In this document: piece after piece, positions 25,770-34,900 of the stretch | Numbering within the stretch: position 1 is the stretch's first letter | How the letters are laid out: each line of letters starts with the position of its first letter | NCBI GenBank assembly: GCA_016872555.1 | Contig: VGZO01000021.1 | Span: 1-64,000, forward strand | DNA: 64,000 nt | Direction of reading: 5' to 3' | Origin: Planctomycetota bacterium | Lineage (GTDB): Bacteria; Planctomycetota; Planctomycetia; Pirellulales; UBA1268 | The notes under the pieces: model-generated | The model's input: only the letters and a program-made list of their open reading frames with translations | The model's database searches: none | What the model was told of the DNA's origin: nothing | Position numbers and translations under genes: made by a program

Positions 25770-26453
25770 ATGACGGATCGCGACGCGACCGCCGGCCAGG
25801 ATGGTACGCCCCCTGCGCCGCGCGCGGAAGGCGGCTCGACCGTCTGGCTGCGGGCCAACCCCCGGCCGGTGTGGCTCGCTGCCGCGGCGCAGTGGGGTGG
25901 GTTGGCGATCGTGTGGCTGCTCGTCGCCGGGCTGGCGGGTTGGCCGCCGTTCGGGCCGTGGAGCGGGGCGGCGGTTGGGGCGGCGGCGCTGGCAGCGGTG
26001 CTCGCCACCGCGGTCGGCATCATCGCCCGGGCAGCGCTGCTGCCGCGGGTCGAACGCCGCGGCGACCGGCTGCGGGTGCGGGTGGCGCCCGGGCGCACGG
26101 CCGATCTGCCGGTCGCCACGGTGGAGTGTTTCTTCCTCGGCTCCGACGCGCTCGCCGGGGAGCCGTCGGCGTCCCCCGCCACGCATCGCGTCGGCACGCT
26201 CGTGATCCGCTGCGCCGAGCGCGACGCGGCGGCGTGTGCGGCGCTCGTCGAAGGCGCTCCCGCCGCCGGCACTGCCGCTCCGGGAGGCCACGCGCCGGGC
26301 GCGTGGGGGCGATGGCAGGACGGGGCGGTGGTCCTCGACGGGCGGTGGTGCGAGCCGCTCTCGGTCGACCTCGCCCGGCGGCTGTCGGGGCTGCTCGTCG
26401 AGGCGCGGCGCGACGTCCTCGGTGCACCGCGGCCTGCGGAGCAGGCGCGATGA
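25770..26453 (+). CDS. Hypothetical membrane protein with two N-terminal helices
   Basis: 227 residues. AAGGGG lies four bases before the ATG. Two hydrophobic segments (about 30-53, [20 protein letters not shown], and about 62-85, [20 protein letters not shown]) are followed by a soluble region with beta-like strands ([40 protein letters not shown]), reminiscent of membrane-bound PH-like proteins. I do not recognise a named family. The TGA stop overlaps the ATG of the mfnB-like gene by four bases, so its product is made together with that enzyme; a role near C1-carrier synthesis is possible but is only a contextual guess. Confidence 0.75.
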   Translation: MTDRDATAGQDGTPPAPRAEGGSTVWLRANPRPVWLAAAAQWGGLAIVWLLVAGLAGWPPFGPWSGAAVGAAALAAVLATAVGIIARAALLPRVERRGDRLRVRVAPGRTADLPVATVECFFLGSDALAGEPSASPATHRVGTLVIRCAERDAAACAALVEGAPAAGTAAPGGHAPGAWGRWQDGAVVLDGRWCEPLSVDLARRLSGLLVEARRDVLGAPRPAEQAR

Positions 26454-27211
26454 ACGGCGGCGTGCTGGTCAGCGTGCGCGATTCCGAAGAGGCCCGCGCG
26501 GCGCTGGCCGGCGGCGCGGCGGTGATCGACGTCAAGGAGCCGCGCCATGGGCCTCTCGGCTGCGCAGCGCCCGAGACCGTCGCAGCGGTCGGCCGCGCCG
26601 TCGCGGGAGCGGTTCCCTGGACGGTCGCGCTCGGTGAATTGGCGGATGGCCCCGCGGCCCTCGCTCGTCGGTTCGACGACGTCGTCGCAGCCCTCGCCGG
26701 TGCCATGCCCCCCGCCGCCGTCAAGGTCGGGTTGGCCGGCATGGACCGTCAGGCGTGGGAGCGCGACCTGGCCACGGTCTTCGCCCGGCTCGGGACGGCG
26801 ACGGCGCCGGTCGCGGTCGCCTATGCCGACCACGAGGTGGCGGTGGCGCCCGATCCCCGCGCCGTCGTCGCGGCTGCGGCGCGGCTCGGCTGCCGCTGGC
26901 TGTTGATCGACACGGCCGACAAGTCGCGGGGCAGCGTGATGGCCGGCGCGGCTGCCGCATCGCTCGCGGGCTGGATCGACGCGGCGCGCAAAGCGCGATT
27001 GCCGGTCGTGCTCGCCGGCAGCCTCACGCTCGACGACCTACCGGCAGCGGTGGCGATCGGAGCAGCGCTCGTCGGGCTGCGGACCGCCGTATGCTGTGGG
27101 GGTCGTCTGGGGGTCGTGAACGAGGGGCTCGTGCGTGCCGCGGTCACTGCCGCAGCGCGGGCGCGCCGGTGCTCGGCCGTCACCGCCGGGGCCGACCCCC
27201 GGTCGAGGTGA
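26450..27211 (+). CDS. mfnB: (5-formylfuran-3-yl)methyl phosphate synthase (MfnB-like)
   Basis: 253 residues. The N-terminus [32 protein letters not shown] is the hallmark of the MfnB family (formerly DUF556), with the Lys of DVKEP as the expected Schiff-base residue. Further family stretches are [22 protein letters not shown] and [15 protein letters not shown]. In methanogens this TIM-barrel enzyme condenses two glyceraldehyde-3-phosphate molecules into the furan precursor of methanofuran. Its presence fits the tetrahydromethanopterin-type cluster at 48.6-54.2 kb and a formaldehyde-handling C1 pathway. The residues after about 225 ([15 protein letters not shown]) look like an unconserved tail. 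Start fixed by the ATGA overlap. Confidence 0.83.
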   Translation: MNGGVLVSVRDSEEARAALAGGAAVIDVKEPRHGPLGCAAPETVAAVGRAVAGAVPWTVALGELADGPAALARRFDDVVAALAGAMPPAAVKVGLAGMDRQAWERDLATVFARLGTATAPVAVAYADHEVAVAPDPRAVVAAAARLGCRWLLIDTADKSRGSVMAGAAAASLAGWIDAARKARLPVVLAGSLTLDDLPAAVAIGAALVGLRTAVCCGGRLGVVNEGLVRAAVTAAARARRCSAVTAGADPRSR

Positions 27212-27241
27212 CGGCAGGGACGGCCTGGAAACTCTGGAGAC

Positions 27242-27559
27242 GTGATCGTGAAGACACTCGAAGTACGCGTGCCGCACTCGCTCGATCCGGTCGAGGTGCG
27301 GCGCCGGCTGGACTCGGCCCTGGCGTCGGCGCGGAGTGATTTCGGCGACTCGCTCGGGGATCTCGACGCCAGCTGGGACGAGGCCGACCGGCTTGCCTTC
27401 CTCCTGGTGGTCCGCGGCCTGAAGATCCGCGGGAACCTCGAGGTCCAGGTGGCCGAGTTGGTGGTCCAAGTCGACCTCCCGGGCACGGCCCTGCTGTTCA
27501 AGGGGCCGATCCGCGACGGGATCCAGGAGCGGCTCGGAGGCCTGCTGGCGTCATCCTGA
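27242..27559 (+). CDS. Polyhydroxyalkanoic acid system (PHA_gran_rgn) family protein
   Basis: 105 residues: VRVPHSLDPVEVRRRLDSAL, DLDASWDEADRLAFLL, GNLEVQVAELVVQVDLPGTA and LFKGPIRDGIQERLGGLL. This is the full pattern of the small PHA-granule-region family found in many proteobacteria and planctomycetes, where it often sits near PHA synthesis genes; no PHA synthase is in this window. Role unknown, probably cytoplasmic. The start is a GTG; GGAG at 27236-27239 is better spaced for the next GTG (27248), so the protein may begin two residues later. It follows the mfnB-like gene by 30 bp and is probably in the same transcript. Confidence 0.75.
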   Translation: MIVKTLEVRVPHSLDPVEVRRRLDSALASARSDFGDSLGDLDASWDEADRLAFLLVVRGLKIRGNLEVQVAELVVQVDLPGTALLFKGPIRDGIQERLGGLLASS

Positions 27560-27763
27560 GGCCAGCGGGCGGAGTGCGGCTTCCCGACGAGGTCCGGGCG
27601 GCGCCGGTGCGGGGGGACCGACGGCACCGATCAAGCGGGTTGGTGGACCGCGCGCCGGGCGGGTGGACGCCGCACCCCGCGGCGGTCGATCCACCGGATG
27701 GGCGAAGGTATGCTCGCGGCCATCGTCAGGTCCGACCCGTCCTCCCCCCGGAATCCGTATCCC

Positions 27764-28843
27764 ATGGCCCCCCGGTGGTTTCGTCTTCGTCTCGGCGCCC
27801 GCAATGCCGGTCTGGTCGCCTTGGCCATTCTCGCGGCAGCTTCGGATCGGGCCATCGCCGCGCAGCAGGGCGCCAACGCCCCGAAGTCCCGGCAAGGGGG
27901 TGCCGAAGACGATCCCTTCGCGGACGAGCTCAATCCGCTCGGCACCGGTCGGCCGCGCCCCGCGACTCCCGGCACCGCACGGCCGGAGACGCCGACGCCG
28001 CGGCCGATCCCCGACGCCCCGACGGTGCCCCCCGAACTGCCCGCCGGACGACCGTTGACCCCGAAAGACGACGCCGCTGACCGGGGCCGTCGCGAACGGG
28101 CGCTGCCGTTGCCGTTTCCCGAAGCGGGAGACGACCTCCTCGACGGGATGGGGGCCCAGACGAAGTCGCCCGCAGAGCCGTTCCTCGTCGAGGCCGAGAA
28201 ACTCGAGAAGGCGAAGAACTACCGCGACGCGGCTGCGGTCCTCGAAAAGGCGGTCGCCGCCGACCCGAAGAGCACCGTCGCGCATCTCGCCCTCGGCATG
28301 GTGCGGCGCCGGCTCGGCGACCTCAAGGGCGCCATCGTCTCCTATTCCAACGGTCTGAAAGTCGACGAGTTCGACCCCTCGCTCCTGTTCCGTCGTGGGA
28401 TCGCCTGGTTTCGCCTCGGTGAATACCGGATCGCGCTCGAGGACTTCGACGACGCGTCGGGTCTGTCGTTCGACGACCCGATGCCCGAGATGTGGAAGGG
28501 GTTCACGCTGATGGAGCTCGACCGCCCCCGCGAGGCGATCGTGGCCTATTCCGCGGCGATCCAGAAGGACCGCAGCGTGATGGACGCTTACCTCAACCGC
28601 GGGCTGGCCTACCTGGTCGTCGGCGAGCCGGACAAGGCGGAGACCGACTTCGAGCTCGCCATCCGGCGCGATCCGGCCGATGCCACCGCCTGGTTCAACC
28701 GCGGCGTCGCCCAGGCACGGCAGCGCGAGTACGCCAACGCGGCGACGTCGTTCCAGCGGGCGCTGGTGATCGACCCGTCGTTCGAAGCCGCCCGCCGCAA
28801 CCTCGACGCGGTCCAGTCACGGGCTTCAGGCAGCGGCGGCTGA
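27764..28843 (+). CDS. Secreted or membrane-anchored TPR-repeat protein
   Basis: 359 residues from the ATG at 27764, which directly precedes a basic and hydrophobic leader (RLGARNAGLVALAILAAASD). A Pro/Thr-rich disordered spacer (about 45-130) leads to a run of five or six tetratricopeptide repeats (about 140-345), for example YRDAAAVLEKAVAADPKSTV, LGDLKGAIVSYSNGLKVDE, DRPREAIVAYSAAIQKDRS, VGEPDKAETDFELAIRRDPA and REYANAATSFQRALVIDPSF. It should act as a protein-binding scaffold in the periplasm or at the envelope. An in-frame ATG at 27698 would add 22 unlikely residues. No enzymatic domain is visible. Confidence 0.8.
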   Translation: MAPRWFRLRLGARNAGLVALAILAAASDRAIAAQQGANAPKSRQGGAEDDPFADELNPLGTGRPRPATPGTARPETPTPRPIPDAPTVPPELPAGRPLTPKDDAADRGRRERALPLPFPEAGDDLLDGMGAQTKSPAEPFLVEAEKLEKAKNYRDAAAVLEKAVAADPKSTVAHLALGMVRRRLGDLKGAIVSYSNGLKVDEFDPSLLFRRGIAWFRLGEYRIALEDFDDASGLSFDDPMPEMWKGFTLMELDRPREAIVAYSAAIQKDRSVMDAYLNRGLAYLVVGEPDKAETDFELAIRRDPADATAWFNRGVAQARQREYANAATSFQRALVIDPSFEAARRNLDAVQSRASGSGG

Positions 28844-28877
28844 GGGCCGGCCGGCCGCTCGCTGCGGGCGCGCCCGC

Positions 28878-29918
28878 TCACGGCTTGCCCGCGGCGCCGA
28901 CCTCGAGCCGTTTTTCGACGATCCGGCTTTGCAGCCCCAGCGGGCCGAGGATCGCGTCGAGGAGCTCGTCGCGGGTGGCGTCGCGGACATCGACGCGCAC
29001 GATCCGTCCCCGGGGCACGCCGGCCGCCGCCAGCGCCGCGTCGTCGAGGACGAGCTCGAGGCGGAGGCGTGCGCTCACCGCCGCGAGCAATTCGCCGAGC
29101 GGGGCCTCGGCCCGGAGCGTGAACCGGTCGTGGGCCGGGTCGCGCGCCGCGGCGGGGCGGCGCTCGCCCGATGGTCGCAGCGGCTCGCGCGGCGGCCGGT
29201 CGCGGCCGGTCGGTTCGAGACCGTCGCCGAGGGCGACGATCGGCAGCCGGAGCGGTCTGGCCGTGGAGTCGGCAGGGAGGGTGCTCCAGTCGACGCGCCG
29301 ATCGAACTGGCGGAGGATCAGATCGAGCCGCTCGGCGAGCGGCAGCGGGGGCAGCGCGGCGGCGCGGAAGTGGTCGTGGGGAACGTCGTCGATCCCCACC
29401 AGGGCGATTCCGGCGGCGGCAGCCTCGTCACGCACGAGGTCACGCGGCACCGCGCCGTCGGGCCACGACCAGGGAGCCGCGGCGAGCGCCTGGCGCCGCA
29501 GCGCCCCGGGCAGCGCGCGAATGTCGCGCTCCCGGCGCCTCTCGGCGGCGGCGACGGGCAGCGCGTCGGCCGGGGGAAGGAAGACGATCACGGCTTCGAG
29601 GGAAACGGCGCGGGCCCCGGCGGCGGCGGCGAGGCGGGCGAGCAGACTGGCGATCGGTTCGTCGTCGGCCGCGAGGTCGACGGCGATCGTCCGGTCGACA
29701 CGGCGATCGATGATCACCGGTCGGCCACAACGCTCTGCGAGGGTACGGGCCAGGTCGGCGACCGGGACCGCGGTCCAGGCGCCCGAGACCGGGTCGTCGA
29801 GACCGTCGGCCCGGAGGTGCGCGTCTCCGCCGGCGCTCACGGCCAGCCAGCCGACGAGCGGCGCCAGCCACCACCGGCAACGCTCTGCCGTTCCCCTGGC
29901 CGGTCCCAATCGCGCCAT
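28878..29918 (-). CDS. Secreted protein with STN (secretin/TonB short N-terminal)-like modules
   Basis: 346 residues from the ATG at 29918, after which comes a leader (RCRWWLAPLVGWLAVSAGG). Two regions look like STN modules: about 50-120 (WTAVPVADLARTLAERCGRP, then IIDRRVDRTIAVDLAADDEP) and about 265-340 (DRFTLRAEAPLGELLAAVSA, RGRIVRVDVRDATRDELLDA, LGLQSRIVEKRLEV). STN modules normally lead secretins or TonB receptors, but no pore domain follows, so this may be a stand-alone envelope protein. I recognise no more specific family. Divergent from glpD with 128 bp between them. Confidence 0.65.
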   Translation of the reverse strand: MARLGPARGTAERCRWWLAPLVGWLAVSAGGDAHLRADGLDDPVSGAWTAVPVADLARTLAERCGRPVIIDRRVDRTIAVDLAADDEPIASLLARLAAAAGARAVSLEAVIVFLPPADALPVAAAERRRERDIRALPGALRRQALAAAPWSWPDGAVPRDLVRDEAAAAGIALVGIDDVPHDHFRAAALPPLPLAERLDLILRQFDRRVDWSTLPADSTARPLRLPIVALGDGLEPTGRDRPPREPLRPSGERRPAAARDPAHDRFTLRAEAPLGELLAAVSARLRLELVLDDAALAAAGVPRGRIVRVDVRDATRDELLDAILGPLGLQSRIVEKRLEVGAAGKP

Positions 29919-30046
29919 GGAAAGCCGATCCTCGCGCGGGCGGGGCGGTGCCCACCCGGGCCCGCGACGGCGCGAGTATATTCCCGCTCGCGGAGCGTCG
30001 GCAGGCCGGAACGGTCCCTGGGCCACGGTCACGGAGGGAGCGGTCG

Positions 30047-31765
30047 ATGCCTGGATCCGATCGACCGACCGTGCTCGTCGTCGGGGCGGGCATCAACGGC
30101 GCGGCGCTGGCCCGTGAGCTCGTCCTCGCCGGGTGCAACGTGGTCGTCGCCGACGATCACGACATCGCCGCCGGGACCACGGCCTGGTCGACGCGGCTGA
30201 TCCACGGTGGGCTGCGGTACCTCGAGTATGGCGAGGTGTCGCTGGTCCGCGAGAGCCTCGCCGAACGGGCCCGTCTGGTGCGGCTCGCGCCGCACCTCGT
30301 CGAACCACTGCCGTTCTACCTCCCGGTCCAGGGGCGGTGGGGCGGCGTCGCCGCGGCCGCCGCGCGGATCGTCGGCTGGGAGGGGCTGGCGCGGCGCTGG
30401 AGCGGGCCACGTGGGCGGGGCAGCATCGCCGTCGGTCTCGGACTGTCGCTGTACGACCTGCTTTCCGGCGGGGGCTGGCCGCGCCACCGCCGGGTCCGGC
30501 CGGGCACGGCGGGACTGCCCGCCGTGGACACGGCGCGGTTTCCGCGCGGGCAGGTGTACGTCGATGCGCAACTCCGATTCCCCGAGCGGTTCACGGTCGA
30601 GCTGCTCGTCGACGCGGCGGCGGCGGCGGCGGCCGCGGGGCGTTCGTGCCGGATCCTCCCCCATACCGCAACGCGGATCGGATCCGACGCGACGGTGCAC
30701 CTCGAGGATCGGGAAGGATTCGGCGAGCGGATGGCGGTCGATGCCGTGGTGAACGTCACCGGGGCCTGGGTCGACGCCGCGCTCGCCGGCCCGCTCCGCG
30801 GCCTCGAGGCGGACGGGCGTCTCGTGGGGGGCACGAAGGGTAGCCATCTGGTGATCGATTCGGCCCCGCTCCACGCCGCCCTCGCCGACCACGGCGTCTA
30901 CGCCGAGGCGGCCGACGGCCGGCCCGTGTTCGTGCTTCCCTTCGGCCCGCGTCTGGTGCTGGTCGGCACGACCGACATCCCCTGGCAGGGAGACCCCTGG
31001 GAGGCGCACGCCGAGCCGGCCGAGATCGCCTACCTCCTGGCCGCGGCAGGGCGGCTGTTTCCCGACCATGCCCCGACTGCCGACGACGTCGTCCAGCACT
31101 ACTGCGGCGTCCGTCCGCTCCCGGCGGGAGGGCGGGGCGCGCCCGCCGGGATCACACGCCGCCACATGCTCGTCCGCCACCCCCGCGCGGCGCTGCCGGC
31201 CTGGTCGATCGTCGGCGGCAAGCTCACCACCTGCCGGAGCCTTGCCGAATCGGCGGCCCGTGAGATCCTCGCCACGCTCGGCCGGAAGGTGGAGGGTGAT
31301 TCACGCGACCGCCCGCTGCCCGGCTCCCCGGCCGCCGGCGGCACGGCGTCCCTGGTCGCCGCGACGCGCGCCGGGCTGATCGCCGCCGGGGTCCCCGCGG
31401 GGGCCGGCCTCGAGGCGGCAGCCGAGCGGACCGTCGCGCTGTTCGGTGCGCTGGCGCCGGCCGCGGTGGCCGGCGGTCCGGTGCCGGGGCCGGCGCTGCT
31501 CCCGGCCACCCACCTGCCGGCGGCGGTCGTGCGATACTGCGTTTGCCGGGAGTGGGCCCGGTCGCTGGCCGATCTGGTGGAGCGGCGGCTGATGCTCCTC
31601 TTCGACAGCCCGCTGCACCGCACGACGCTCGACGGGGTCGCCGCGGTGCTCGCCGCGGAACGGGGCGGAGGGGCAGCCGACGAGGTCGGGCCGCTCGTGG
31701 CGGATCTCGAACGGCGCTACGGGAAGCGGGTGATCGACGGCCGGCAACCTGACAGGAGGGGCTGA
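30047..31765 (+). CDS. glpD: FAD-dependent glycerol-3-phosphate dehydrogenase
   Basis: 572 residues. A strong ribosome binding site (GGAGGGAG) sits eight bases before the ATG. The Rossmann FAD site is at the N-terminus (VLVVGAGINGAALARELVLA), followed by the family motif GTTAWSTRLIHGGLRYLEYG. KGSHLVIDSAPLH and VFVLPFGPRLVLVGTTDIPW match the substrate domain, and LPAWSIVGGKLTTCRSLAE the conserved FAD-contacting end. It oxidises glycerol-3-phosphate to dihydroxyacetone phosphate and feeds electrons to quinone at the membrane. glpK overlaps its stop (TGATG), so kinase and dehydrogenase are co-translated for glycerol use; no glpF permease is nearby. Confidence 0.9.
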   Translation: MPGSDRPTVLVVGAGINGAALARELVLAGCNVVVADDHDIAAGTTAWSTRLIHGGLRYLEYGEVSLVRESLAERARLVRLAPHLVEPLPFYLPVQGRWGGVAAAAARIVGWEGLARRWSGPRGRGSIAVGLGLSLYDLLSGGGWPRHRRVRPGTAGLPAVDTARFPRGQVYVDAQLRFPERFTVELLVDAAAAAAAAGRSCRILPHTATRIGSDATVHLEDREGFGERMAVDAVVNVTGAWVDAALAGPLRGLEADGRLVGGTKGSHLVIDSAPLHAALADHGVYAEAADGRPVFVLPFGPRLVLVGTTDIPWQGDPWEAHAEPAEIAYLLAAAGRLFPDHAPTADDVVQHYCGVRPLPAGGRGAPAGITRRHMLVRHPRAALPAWSIVGGKLTTCRSLAESAAREILATLGRKVEGDSRDRPLPGSPAAGGTASLVAATRAGLIAAGVPAGAGLEAAAERTVALFGALAPAAVAGGPVPGPALLPATHLPAAVVRYCVCREWARSLADLVERRLMLLFDSPLHRTTLDGVAAVLAAERGGGAADEVGPLVADLERRYGKRVIDGRQPDRRG

Positions 31766-33297
31766 TGAGTGGCACCGCGCGGCATGTCCTGGCGCTCGAC
31801 CAGGGGACGACCTCGAGCCGGGCGATCGTCTTCGACGCCGCGGGCATTCCGGTGGCGATGGCCCAGGAGGAGTTTCCCCAGCACTACGGTTCGGGGGGCG
31901 CCGAGTTGGGAATCGTCGAGCACGATCCGGAGGACATCTGGCGGACGCAGCTCGGCTGCGCCCGGGAGGCCCTCGGCCGCGCGGGGCTCGGCGCCGATGC
32001 GGTCGCCGCCATCGGGATCACCAACCAGCGCGAGACGACCGTCCTTTGGGAGCGGTCGAGCGGCCGGCCGGTGGCGCCGGCGATCGTCTGGCAGAGCCGG
32101 GTCTCGGCCCCGGTCTGCGCCCGGCTCCGGGCCGCGGGCGTCGAGGACGAGGTCAGGAAGCGGACCGGGCTCGTGCTCGATCCCTATTTCTCGGCGACGA
32201 AGATCGTCCATCTCCTCGAGACGATCCCCGGCCTCCGCTCGGCCTGCGAGCGCGGCGAGGTGCTGTTCGGGACGATCGACTCGTTCCTCGTCTGGCGTCT
32301 GACGGGGGGCCGCGTCCACGCCACCGACCCGACCAACGCGTCGCGGACGCTACTCTACGACATCGACGAGCGCCGTTGGAGCGAGCGGTTGTGCGCCATC
32401 TTCGGCATCCCGCCGGCGATCCTCCCCGACGTCCGCCCCTCGAGCGGCTCGTTCGGCGAGTCGGCCGAGGAGTGGTTCGGCGCGCCAATCCCGCTGCGGG
32501 GCTGTGCCGGCGACCAGCAGGCGGCCGCCTACGCCCACGGTTGCTTCGGCCCCGGGGCGGCGAAGAACACCTACGGCACCGGGGCGTTCCTCCTCTCCGC
32601 CACCGGGTCGAGGCGCGTCGACAGCCGGCGCGGTCTGCTGACGACACTGACCTGCGGTGCGGGGCCCGGAGCGCCACCGGCCTATGCCCTGGAGGGGTCG
32701 GTGTTCATCGCCGGGGCGCTCGTCGGCTGGCTCCGCGACGGCCTCGGCCTGATCCGCACCAGCGCCGAGGTCGAGGAGCTCGCCCGCAGCGTGCCCGACT
32801 CCGGGGGGCTGGTGATCGTGCCGGCGCTGACCGGCCTGGGCACGCCCCACTGGGATCCGTCGGCGCGGGGGATGATGATCGGGCTGACGCGGGCCACCGG
32901 TCGCGGGCACGTGGCCCGGGCGGCGCTCGAGGCGATGGCGCTGTCGGTCGGCGACGTCGTCGCCGCCATCGAGGCCGACAGCGGTCAACCGCTCGACCGG
33001 CTGCGCGTCGACGGCGGGGCGAGCGCGAACGACATGCTCCTCCAAATCCAGGCCGACGTGCTCGGGATTCCGGTCGAGCGCCCGGTCGTCCGCGAGACGA
33101 CGGCCCTCGGAGCCGCCCTGCTGGCGGGCCTGGCCGTCGGCCTGTACGCGAGCCACGACGACGTCCGCGGCGCCGCCCAGCTCGATGGCCGATTCACCCC
33201 CGTCGAGGATCAGACGACGCGGGCGCGGCGGCGGAGGGCGTGGGATGCCGCGATCGGCCGGGCGCGCGGCTGGCTCGACGAGCTCGCCCGGGCGTGA
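31765..33297 (+). CDS. glpK: Glycerol kinase
   Basis: 510 residues, normal for the family. HVLALDQGTTSSRAIVFDAA is the N-terminal ATP-binding FGGY motif; AIGITNQRETTVLWERSSGR, NTYGTGAFLLSATGS, LTGLGTPHWDPSARGMMIGL and LRVDGGASANDMLLQIQADV are diagnostic of GlpK. It phosphorylates glycerol to glycerol-3-phosphate in the cytoplasm, the substrate of the glpD product encoded just before it. AGGAGGGG lies a few bases upstream of the ATG, which shares its A with the glpD TGA stop. Confidence 0.93.
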   Translation: MSGTARHVLALDQGTTSSRAIVFDAAGIPVAMAQEEFPQHYGSGGAELGIVEHDPEDIWRTQLGCAREALGRAGLGADAVAAIGITNQRETTVLWERSSGRPVAPAIVWQSRVSAPVCARLRAAGVEDEVRKRTGLVLDPYFSATKIVHLLETIPGLRSACERGEVLFGTIDSFLVWRLTGGRVHATDPTNASRTLLYDIDERRWSERLCAIFGIPPAILPDVRPSSGSFGESAEEWFGAPIPLRGCAGDQQAAAYAHGCFGPGAAKNTYGTGAFLLSATGSRRVDSRRGLLTTLTCGAGPGAPPAYALEGSVFIAGALVGWLRDGLGLIRTSAEVEELARSVPDSGGLVIVPALTGLGTPHWDPSARGMMIGLTRATGRGHVARAALEAMALSVGDVVAAIEADSGQPLDRLRVDGGASANDMLLQIQADVLGIPVERPVVRETTALGAALLAGLAVGLYASHDDVRGAAQLDGRFTPVEDQTTRARRRRAWDAAIGRARGWLDELARA

Positions 33298-33341
33298 TCG
33301 GCGGAGCGGTCGCCGCGTGCCGCCCGGTGACAGCGCCTGGC

Positions 33342-33358
33342 ACCGGCGAGCCGCCGGT
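33342..33358. terminator. Hairpin between convergent glpK and the thioredoxin/YHS gene
   Basis: ACCGGCG (33342-33348), loop AGC, CGCCGGT (33352-33358). The perfect 7-bp stem in the 60-bp convergent gap could terminate both transcripts. There is no U-run on either side. Confidence 0.4.
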
Positions 33359-34668
33359 CAGCGGACGATCGTGCGCTCGGCGGCAGGACGCTCGGCGACC
33401 GTGACCCGGGCGGTGTACCGCGTCGGATCGGCGGAGAAGGTGTCGCGCGTTTCCGGGGACGAGAACAGATACATCCGCGACTGGTACGTGATCCCGTAGC
33501 GGCGCTGCCCCTGGACCTTGCGGCCCGAGTCGAAGGCCAGCACCGGGTCGTCTCCCGACAGCCCGGGAGCGTAGCGGTCCGGGGCGGCGAGGAAGGTTTG
33601 CTGCTCGGCCTGTCCGGCGAACAGATAGGTCCGTCCGCGGTGACGCACACCCCATTGGGCCCGCCCCTCGACCCACGTGCCTTTGTCCATCACGCTCACC
33701 GGACAGTAGCCGTCGAGTCCCACGGGCATCGAGACACCGGCGTCGGTCGCGGTGTATCCGGCCGGTGCGACCGGCGAGGGCGTCGGAGGGGGGACGGAGG
33801 TCGCCGGCTTGGTGGCGCTCTCGGGGCGGGTGAACAGACCGGTGATCGACCGCTGAAACGAATCCCAGGCCGGCAGTCGCGTCGCGGACTTCGCCGGGGG
33901 CTGTGTCGGGGGAACCGCGGGGGCCGACTGACCGAGCCAGGGGCCGGGGGCCACAGTGGCCGCTGCCGTGGATTCCGCCGCGGGCGTGGTCGAGGCCGCT
34001 CCCGGAGGCTCGATCTGGCTCGCGAGCGCCGGGGCCTTGCCGTCGGCCGTCATCGGCCGCGTCACCTTCTCGGCAGGCCACGCCGGTGCGCTTGCGGCCA
34101 ATGCCGGGGTCTGGTCGGCAGCGGGCGCGGCCGGCGCCGAGGGCTGGGGTGCGACGGCACTAGCCGTCGGGACCGGCGCGGCGGGGCCGGCACCGGTCGG
34201 GGCGACCGGGGCGGTGGCAGCTGTGGCCAGGGCCGCCTGCTGCACCGCGCGACCGGCGGCGGCGACGAAGGCCGTCGGCGCGGCGGGAATGTCGAAGCGG
34301 GCGACGACGCGCTCATCGCGGTCGATCACGCAGGCGGTCGGAAGGTGGGCCACCCCCATCGCCCGGGCGAGCCCGGGGTCGGCATCGACGTCGACACGGA
34401 CCGGCTCGTAGCAGGCAGTGAGCAGCGCGACCGCCTCCGGCGATGCCAGGGCGGTCGAGTCCAGGGCCACGCTCGGCTCGCTCCATGCCGCCGTGAACAC
34501 CACCAGCACCGGCCGTTGGCTGACGGACGAGGCGACTTTGGCACCGGCGAGGTTGGTGTGCCATGGGATGTCGGCCCAAGCCTGGCCGGCGAACGCTGTC
34601 GCCACGGCGATCCAGGTGCCGACGACCCGCCGGGAGTGGCGGGCCCAGGTGAACCACCGGACTGGCAT
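33358..34668 (-). CDS. Secreted protein: cysteine-less thioredoxin fold, Ala/Pro linker, two YHS-like modules
   Basis: 436 residues with a signal peptide (VVGTWIAVATAFAGQAWA). Residues about 40-135 follow a thioredoxin fold (SQRPVLVVFTAAWSEPSVAL, VRVDVDADPGLARAMGV, LPTACVIDRDERVVARFDIP), but the WCxxC position reads WSEPS, so there is no redox-active cysteine pair. A long Ala/Pro/Thr linker (about 140-310) leads to two consecutive YHS-like modules: GLDGYCPVSV...RHRGRTYLFAGQAEQQTFLA and DDPVLAFDSGRKV...TYQSRMYLFSSPETRDTFSA. YHS domains usually bind metals; only the first keeps a Cys. A binding or sensing role outside the cytoplasm is likelier than catalysis. It is convergent with glpK. Confidence 0.7.
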   Translation of the reverse strand: MPVRWFTWARHSRRVVGTWIAVATAFAGQAWADIPWHTNLAGAKVASSVSQRPVLVVFTAAWSEPSVALDSTALASPEAVALLTACYEPVRVDVDADPGLARAMGVAHLPTACVIDRDERVVARFDIPAAPTAFVAAAGRAVQQAALATAATAPVAPTGAGPAAPVPTASAVAPQPSAPAAPAADQTPALAASAPAWPAEKVTRPMTADGKAPALASQIEPPGAASTTPAAESTAAATVAPGPWLGQSAPAVPPTQPPAKSATRLPAWDSFQRSITGLFTRPESATKPATSVPPPTPSPVAPAGYTATDAGVSMPVGLDGYCPVSVMDKGTWVEGRAQWGVRHRGRTYLFAGQAEQQTFLAAPDRYAPGLSGDDPVLAFDSGRKVQGQRRYGITYQSRMYLFSSPETRDTFSADPTRYTARVTVAERPAAERTIVR

Positions 34669-34871
34669 GGGACTGGCTCTCGGCTAGGGGCGATCGGTGG
34701 GGATAGACGCCATGAGGCGCTCCCCGGCCGGTTGTATCGGTCGTTCGGATCGCACCTGTTGCGTCGAAATGCCCGGGCCGATGGCCGGGCGGAATCCTGG
34801 GTAAATTCCCTGGAAACCCTGGGGAACTGCAGAAACCAGGCGGGCCCAGCCAGGCGGGGGAAGTGGACTCC

Positions 34872-34900
34872 TTGACACCGCCGGCGGGGCTGCGGATACT
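34872..34900 (+). promoter_or_regulatory. Consensus sigma-70 promoter (TTGACA-17-GATACT)
   Basis: TTGACA at 34872-34877, a 17-bp spacer and GATACT at 34895-34900 match the vegetative promoter consensus in 10 of 12 positions with ideal spacing. The next gene in this direction is rho, about 815 bp downstream. Confidence 0.6.
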
